From Isoetes taiwanensis (lineage: Eukaryota; Streptophyta; Lycopodiopsida; Isoetales; Isoetaceae): a stretch of DNA of 64,000 nt. Shown piece after piece: positions 57,331 through 64,000 of this stretch (its first letter is position 1; every line of letters starts with the position of its first letter). Under the pieces are notes generated by a model. That model saw only the letters and a program-made list of their open reading frames with translations, searched no databases and was not told the DNA's origin. The translations under genes were made by a program, and so were the position numbers. The stretch is from NCBI GenBank assembly GCA_021234155.1, contig JAJEKV010000022.1, positions 5,293,852-5,357,851 on the forward strand, in the 5' to 3' direction.

Positions 57331-60300
57331 CGGTATGCTCTTCTGTCAGCCTCTTGCTGCTAGAGGATATCTTCGTACTTCCTCCACCAACTGTTGCATG
57401 TTGGCTAGCATCCGTTAACATCTTAAATAAACATTACAGTCTTGGACCCCTGCATGATCCTGCTGGACTTCCCTTAATGCATGCAATTATATTAATTACC
57501 TTACGGTAATATTTTTATATTAGCATTATAGTAGTATTGGATATATTGCTTCCAATAGTATTATATTTAACTAACTGTTATATGATAACTTTACGACCTT
57601 TAAGATATGTCATTATACAATTGTCGAGGCAATGCTTATTTTGAAAACTATTTTAATTATTTATCAAATATGGCTAGGGTTTATACCATCGGATCCAAGT
57701 GTTGAGCGTGTGACTCTCGCTGTGATGTATCAACCTTACATGTATATACTTTATATTTGCTATACTTATGGAAAGATAGACAAATTCTTATTATATTTGA
57801 TAGGATCCTATGAGGGTTACTTAAGTGCCTTTGGAAGGAATTACATCCTTGCGAAGGTTTAACTAAGATTTTATGTAATTATTATCTTACTTTGTCTCGA
57901 TACTAAGATATCTACACGAGACAAAACTATCTATGCAGTTATTATGAACATATCATTTATCAACAAGACATTAAAGCTTATGATACATGCCCTCACGGAG
58001 TGCTATCAATGCCCTGCATAATAGTATACTTAAGATTATATAATTTATGTAGTTATACGGGGTTCACAACCCTGAATAATTTAATTAAGAGCTAGGCTAC
58101 TAGCTCATTCCTAGATGCGAATGCAAACAATAGATCATGGCGTAAGAAATTTATGCAAAGCCTCTCCCCACCTTAGTTGTCGCACCCGCTAAGGCTAGAA
58201 TACATCTCCCCATTGAGCCGGTGTCGACTAATTTGGAGACGACTTGGCCGTTGCATTGCTTCCATTGATTCGCTCCCCCGCTGTCTTGCATGCTGAAGGA
58301 CACATAGACATTAAGCATCTATCCATCTTACGCTCCATATGCTTTGGCTACTTGCCGAAGGAACTCTACTCTAAGGGTCTACTAATTTGATGGCATTTCA
58401 ACCCCTAAGATATAGGTTGGTTCGGTCCTGAGATTGAGCCCCCATTCTCTTCATAAGAAAATGGTCCTACACATCCCTTAATTGATGTTGTCATAACATC
58501 TTAGCTATTCTATTTACCTTAAGAGGTTATATGCTTTTTATCTAACACATTAATTTGCTAGCCTTAGCTAACATATTTAATCATCTATGCTGGATGCAAC
58601 CATCATGTTTAACATATCTATCCCTAAGCGATGAGTTATTGAATTATTTAGAACAATTCTAAATTGCAAGGTTTTATCATCATGACAATTCCTTTTGCCT
58701 CAAAAGATTATGTGATTAATGTACTTCTTATTTTTAGATATACCTTTCATGTATTATTCAATTTTATATTCTAAATATCCCCCTTTCTTAGTTATTTACT
58801 CTCTTGGAATATTCCTATCAATTGAATTGATGTCATCATAACAAGTTGGCCGGACTTGTTAGATTACTTCTTTTCATTCGATTAGATTATTCCTTGGAGG
58901 TACTAGCTTTATACATGGTCAACGATTATCCTAGTAATGATTACTTCTTAGCGAGGTGATCAGTCTCACCAAGTGGTTTCAATATGTTGGATGTCTGTTA
59001 ACAATCATGTATAATTTTAGTTACTCCTATGTATTTCCTTCCCAATCGTTGACGCTTAGCTCAACTTAGGGCAATCCCTTCATGAGAAAATCTAGAAATG
59101 CCTTCCACTCCCATTATGGATGTCATCATCCATAAGCCTTTCATACTCGACTATATGATCGTAGCTCCTCAATCTTGCTCGCAGCTCATCCACTCGCTGC
59201 CTTCTTGATAACATTCTTCGAGTTGCTCGAGACTCCGGGCTCCTCCTCGATGTAGAGGTCAACTTTCTTCATTAGAGGCTTCCCATTGTTGGTGGTTTGA
59301 TGGCGTAGTTGACCACTTGAAATCTTCTATGTTACTTCCCAAAAGCCTGAAGGTGGTTTCGTTGAGAAACATCTTGGCGGCTAAAGGATGCCTCTAGATC
59401 CGATATTGTTGTGCCAACTCCATCCTTCGAGTCCTGGAGCATGTTGACAGATAAGTGTTGAGGATGTTGCTCGCTTTATGCCTTCCAATTGTCCAGCATC
59501 TCTTTTCTTTGTCTGTTATACTGTAAGAGAGAGAGGGAAACAAAGGGAATTATGCATGCAAGTCATATAGCTTACACTCTTATGATTACAAATACTATTA
59601 AAGCTATTAGGCTCCCTTGGTGTGTCCCCTCGAGGTGCACACGTACTCCATGGCATTGTTGTCGATGTCATCCTCCTAGTGTGCTGGTGTTGAAGATCTA
59701 TATCCTCTTATTTGTACGTCAGCTCGTGCTCGATTGGTAGACTCTTTGATATATTTGAGCTCTCCAATATCTGTCAGGTGTGGCACAACTTGCTTCTGCT
59801 TCACATGCTAACTAAGGATGTGACAGTCGTTGATGCTTCGGCGTTCCGGTCTGCTTCTTAATCTTGTTCTTGGGCAATAATTGCTTCCCCTTCACAATAT
59901 TTGAAGATCTTTGGAGGCGCCTCTTGAAGTTGTGCACAATTCCTTTGGCTAGACTCGTATTTAAGGAGTTGTTCTCTTCATCAGTTGCCTTTCAAATTGT
60001 CGATCCTTGGATTCGAAAGTTGCATGCGAGTTGTCATAGCTTGGTGAGGTTTCTAGCAGATTCTTCGATTCTTTGGCTCGGTTCTCCTATTCGCTTCTCC
60101 ATCGAGCTTCTCATCTTACCTGTTTGATCTCCTCAATGTGATGGCTTAGACGTTATCACGTTCTACGGTGCTATGCTGCCTTCTAGTCTTGTGGTACCTT
60201 CTAGTTGCACTTGATCACGCTCCACAGTTTTGAACCTCATGTTGCATCTAAGGAGCTCGTGGAAGTACTAGCATTCCTTCATCTTTTGGTTTATGGCCAT

Positions 60301-60340
60301 TGTCCCTCAATACATGTGCATCTTCCTGGCGAATAAAGCC
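57331..60340 (-). other. Chromovirus body without a readable frame
   Basis: Homology to 3700-5850 is seen in reverse orientation (for example CACCTCGCTAAGAAG and AATCTAACAAGTCCGGCCAA on the minus strand). No protein of useful length survives. Confidence 0.5.
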
Positions 60341-60653
60341 TCATGACTCTTCTCCGTGATTGGTTTGCTGTCGGGGATGATGTACTCTTATATCTGCGTA
60401 ACTTGACCCTTGAGTTGAAGTACTTTCTGCCCTAGACCTGCTCGTGTCCTTGAATAGCCCGGCTAATGTCTTAAACTCTCTTTTTGCCGAAGGTGCTTTG
60501 GTTGCTGTCCTTGTCGTTAAGGTGTCGAATGCTTCTATCTTGGGCGTTGAGGTCCCTCGTGTCGGAGATAAGTTGGGCTTCTTGTCTTCTAATTGTTGGT
60601 AGGAGTACTTGACGAAGCCATCACCTAGTTGTTGAATTAGCATAGGCATAACC

Positions 60654-61343
60654 ACTAGAAGAGATAGCCCTTGTTTGTCACGATTTTTGTCACGCAAAAT
60701 ACACTATATTATTATATTATTAGTATCGTGACAACTAGCTTTTCTCACTCGTGACAAACATGAAACTATTTGTCATGCGTGATATTTAAATAATTTTTGT
60801 CACTCATGACAAATAGAGGATTGTCACGTGTAATAAATAAATATATTTGTCACGCGTGACAAAACCTTTACTTTTGTCACGCCTGCCAATTTTACTTTTG
60901 TCACGCATTACAAACTTATATTTAATAATATTTATTTATTTGATTTTTTTCTACGTAATGTCTTTTATAATTTACTAATATTATTATATATAAGTTTTGC
61001 TGAAATGAATAGATTTAAAATTGAAATAAACGGCTATATTATTTGTCACGCATGACAAAAGTTATTAAGGTTTTGTCACGTGAGACAAAAGTTATTAAGG
61101 TTTTGTCACGCGTGACAAAAGTTTGTCACGCATGATAAATATTTATCACGAGTGACAAAAGCTATTAAGATTTGTCACGCGTGTCAAATTTTAGTCTTTT
61201 GTCACGGTTTTTGAGTTTGAATTTTTGTCACGAGTTGCAAAAAACGATTTGCCTTTGTCACGAGTGTCAAAATTAAAATACGTGACAAACTTTATTGGCG
61301 TGACAAATTTGCCCGTGACAAAAGACCCTTGTGCCTTGTAGTG
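60654..61343. mobile_element. Non-autonomous CACTA element with complete ends
   Basis: The left end is CACTAGAAGAGATAGCCCTT and the right end, read from outside, is CACTACAAGGCACAAGGGTC. AAC flanks both sides (60651-60653 and 61344-61346), the 3-bp duplication typical of CACTA. The 690-bp interior is filled with TTTGTCACGCGTGACAAA-type palindromes and half-palindromes, about twenty TTGTCACG or CGTGACAA units, which would serve as subterminal transposase-binding sites. No coding capacity. It lies inside the gag region of the minus-strand chromovirus. Confidence 0.93.
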
Positions 61344-61665
61344 AACCCATTGTTGTGGTGCCTTTCTTAAGTGTATCTCCATCTGGTACGCATGTTACAA
61401 ACATCACCATACAAGGCAGAATTATGGTCGTCGAGAGGTTGCCTCCTTAGTTGGCTCGTTGATGTCGAGTTATCCCAAGGAATTCCTCGACGTCTATTGG
61501 CTTGAAGTCATGGTCGTAGTTTCTGAAGATGTGTGTTCGTTCCTCCTTCTGTTGTTGAGGACACTGCATTCGCTTCGTGTTCTTCGCTGCTATAAGAGGT
61601 AGAGTTGCATCCCTAAGATGTCGTCGTGCAAAACCTAGATGGTGCGGCGCTAGAGATCTTGACAT

Positions 61666-63825
61666 GACTGGCGTTATCTCTCATCTTGACATTGTGCTGG
61701 ACGAGCGATCTTCTACTTGAGGCCGCTTCTCGAAGTGTCCGGAGTCGAAACTTGATTTGGGCTCTGGTCGTCTCTCTCTAATTGTTCTTCCATTCGAACA
61801 CTTGCTCTTGGCTATACCTGTGGTTCTTTGCTTCATCCGTTGGCAGTCGAAGTGATGGAGTTTCTTGATGCAAACATTAAACCCTAAAACATGATCCTAA
61901 ACTCATGTTTTGTACTATGTGTGAGCACCGAATACTTATGATAGACATATATCTTTCTTTATACTAAAGGGATTTTGAGTGTTTGTCATCAATTTCAATT
62001 TTGAACCGTTGATGCAGATGGATGGTTGAGATTGAGGATTTGGGAAAGGGCACAATACGTTATATGCATAACCGTTTTTCCAAATAACCATTTAAAAAAA
62101 AAAACATTTTCAAATAGATGAATGCCGGATACCGTGCTTTTTGTGGTTTGCCTAAGAATTCAATTTTGGGCCGGGACCTCTTTTTGTTGTTTTCGCGGCG
62201 ATTCCGGCGAGGTTCCCGTAGTTCATTTGCATTGGGGAGATGAAGAAGGTATAACGAAATAGCATTGGGAAATTTTGAGGTCCGTCTCATTCTTGAACGA
62301 TTCTTAATGCATGAATGATTTTTCCTTATTCATGGGAGTATTTTCTTGCAAACAGTGCGTGGATAATCCCTTCACGGGCTATATGATGCCTGACAAGCAA
62401 AGAAACTCGGTTTGCAAAGAAACTCTTGAGCCAAACTGCGGTTAGCAATGTGGCTAGCTAATAGGGCAAGTATCTCCGCGGATTTGGCATGGCCAAGGCA
62501 ATCGGGTTTGGCGGGATTTGTCACCCATCCGACCCGCGAAGCTATCCAGGATTTTTGTTACTTACAACAAATACTGACGAGAATCGCCGGCCAGTTCTTA
62601 CCTTGCAAAAATTAGTCTCATCACATTTGCATATCCGAGACCGTGTCTAAGTTCCAGGGAGTAGGTATGAAGATTCTTGCCTTTTTTATCCTTGCCGATT
62701 TTACGTCTTATTCTTCTTACGCATTTTGCCAGGTAATTCTATACTCTTCACTTGTTTATTATGCAAGCTTTGTCTACATTTTGTGAGGATGGAAGCTCTC
62801 AAATCATTTTTTCCTGGGCAAAGTACTGCTTTTCCTTGCTATGTGACTTTCCATTATGGCTTGGATGTTCTATTGGCTTCAGGCAGTGTCCTTCCGCTTA
62901 CTGTCCTAGCAAGGTAAGAATTATGGTATTTGATGCTTCTGAAGAAATTGTTCGTATAACAAAATCTGTGTCATCTACAGATATGACAGGAAAGAATATA
63001 TATACAACATGAAACCCTGACGGCACAGAGGCGCAGGCAGTAGGAGGTATAAAATCTTGTCTTACCTTTGCAGGCCACCACTCCATTGCATAGGGCTGCA
63101 TTTTGCATGGAGTATGTATGAAGATTCTTGCCTTTTTTATCCTTGCGGGATGTTCTGTCTTCTGCTCTTTGCCAGAAGACATCTTTGCGGGATGTTAGGA
63201 GTGTCATTTCTCTGTTCCCATTCCTACAACCCGTGTTACAAGAGTTTCTAGAGGTACATTAATCCAAACCTTCATGTCTCGGGTAATCCCATCATCTACC
63301 AATACATTGGAGTTTCTTCCCAGTTAACATTTCCCAGTTATATGTTAATAAGCAGACAAGAGCAACCTATGATGACAAACCAGTTACTTGACTTCATAAC
63401 AGCACCATCACTTGTTGCTGCCAACACCCTATGGGTCTTCAGCAGATAGGCAACTCTGCACAACACAAATTGCAGAAAATAGAACAGGCGGTTCTCTTTT
63501 GTACGTGCAGGAGCTCTCAATTTGTTTGATCCTATTGTATGAAAAATATGTGAATATTTGCATTTGGGGACTACATCTCGCATATATCCTTTTGGGGACT
63601 ACATCTCGCATATATCCTTTTCTTCCATATCCAAATAGAAAATGCTTTGATGTCGTAAACTATCTTGAAGTATGCAGCAAGATCTATTCTATTCTATTAG
63701 CATGTTATAAATCCATAGTTTCTTTAACTACTATCTAGACTGAGCAACATACGGTGTCTGGATATAATCTTCCAAGTTCCCAATTACTCAGTTTCTATAT
63801 GGTACATTTTGGTTGCAACTTATGC
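61666..63825. other. Unassigned stretch
   Basis: No confident gene. A duplicated phrase, GAGTATGTATGAAGATTCTTGCC, is near 62658 and 63110. A perfect 28-bp tandem duplication (TTTTGGGGACTACATCTCGC...) is at about 63563-63620. A coding-like frame at 62752-63012 is not recognised. Confidence 0.4.
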
Positions 63826-64000
63826 TCGGCAGGAACGATTCAAAAATTCTTGAGCTTTTCCAACATGTGCCAGAACAGAATATGGCCTTATGGAGTGCAT
63901 TGCTTGCAGGATTTCTCAATATGGCCGTCTTAAAGAAGCTCTTCAAATCTTTCATTGATGCTATCTTGCATCTACTGTTCCAATGCTAGAGCAGGTGTTT
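63826..64000 (+). pseudogene. PPR-repeat protein fragment running off the window
   Basis: The frame reads KILELFQHVPEQNMALWSAL followed by LAGF, matching the PPR signature (..VFxxMPExNxxxWxxMIAGxxQ). One frameshift later it continues SQYGRLKEALQIFH, the end of the same 35-residue repeat. Plant PPR proteins bind organellar RNA. One repeat plus a frameshift suggests a pseudogene, although the part beyond 64000 is unseen. Confidence 0.6.

Larger units (their letters stand above)
56661..61665 (-). mobile_element. Minus-strand Ty3/gypsy chromovirus copy, degraded
   Basis: The minus strand carries gag-like frames (61665-61447 and 60697-60341, RESFKTLAGLF-like), a body homologous to 3700-5850 in the opposite orientation, integrase C-terminus (57215-57000) and a broken chromodomain (57000-56800). 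Near 58280-58190 a second chromodomain-end-like stretch (QVVSKLVDTGS) suggests rearrangement. No LTR is visible at either side. The Helitron at 56660 and the CACTA at 60654-61343 interrupt it. Confidence 0.65.

Overview
This 64 kb window looks like transposon-packed intergenic DNA of a land plant. I see no intact single-copy host gene. Only gene pieces are recognisable: PLATZ, PMT-type methyltransferase, plastid pyruvate dehydrogenase E1-beta, an auxilin-like J domain and a PPR repeat. The mix of chromodomain Ty3 elements, Copia, Helitrons, CACTA elements, a LINE with a YADD reverse transcriptase and a DUF7869-type transposase suggests a large seed-free plant genome (fern or lycophyte). That placement is an inference. 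All family names come from recognising motifs by eye; no database search was run.

Layout. 1-14618: a Ty3/gypsy chromovirus arrangement of internal tail, LTR, internal region and LTR. The first LTR (975-2538) serves both a truncated upstream copy and a second copy that ends in the LTR at 12975-14618. A 4.1 kb Helitron (6837-10943) carrying a PLATZ exon is nested in the second copy; the upstream copy preserves the empty site. A second insert (about 11075-12790) holds a TA microsatellite, a tRNA-like SINE head and a strict 10-bp heat-shock-element-like array. 14619-24086: mostly unassigned DNA with a small inverted-repeat element, gene fragments and a LINE tail remnant. 24087-25786: a related LTR followed by a primer-binding site and leader. 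25792-28149: an unusual module, two pairs of hairpins each followed by a TATA box and an ORF; the first ORF begins with the same eight residues as histone H3. 28150-28740: a CACTA-type end with subterminal repeats.

28891-46283: the most interesting unit. It is an apparent 17.4 kb terminal-inverted-repeat DNA transposon (about 11.8 kb after removing a nested Copia at 34159-39766). It carries, on the minus strand, an intron-containing gene that combines a ParB-like region with a permuted amino-DNA-methyltransferase. On the plus strand it carries a DUF7869-type transposase with a Tudor/BAH-like tail. About twenty copies of the palindrome TATAAATTTATA lie in the introns of the methyltransferase gene and upstream of the transposase.

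46284-56660: Helitron ends with a shared hairpin, including a probable minus-strand Helitron (56660 down to about 48224) that captured PMT exons and contains a 5 kb LINE. 56661-61665: a minus-strand chromovirus copy related to the first one, interrupted by a complete 690 bp non-autonomous CACTA element with a 3-bp target duplication. 61666-64000: unassigned sequence ending in a PPR-like fragment that runs off the window.

Nearly every coding region is broken by stops or frameshifts, as expected for silenced elements.
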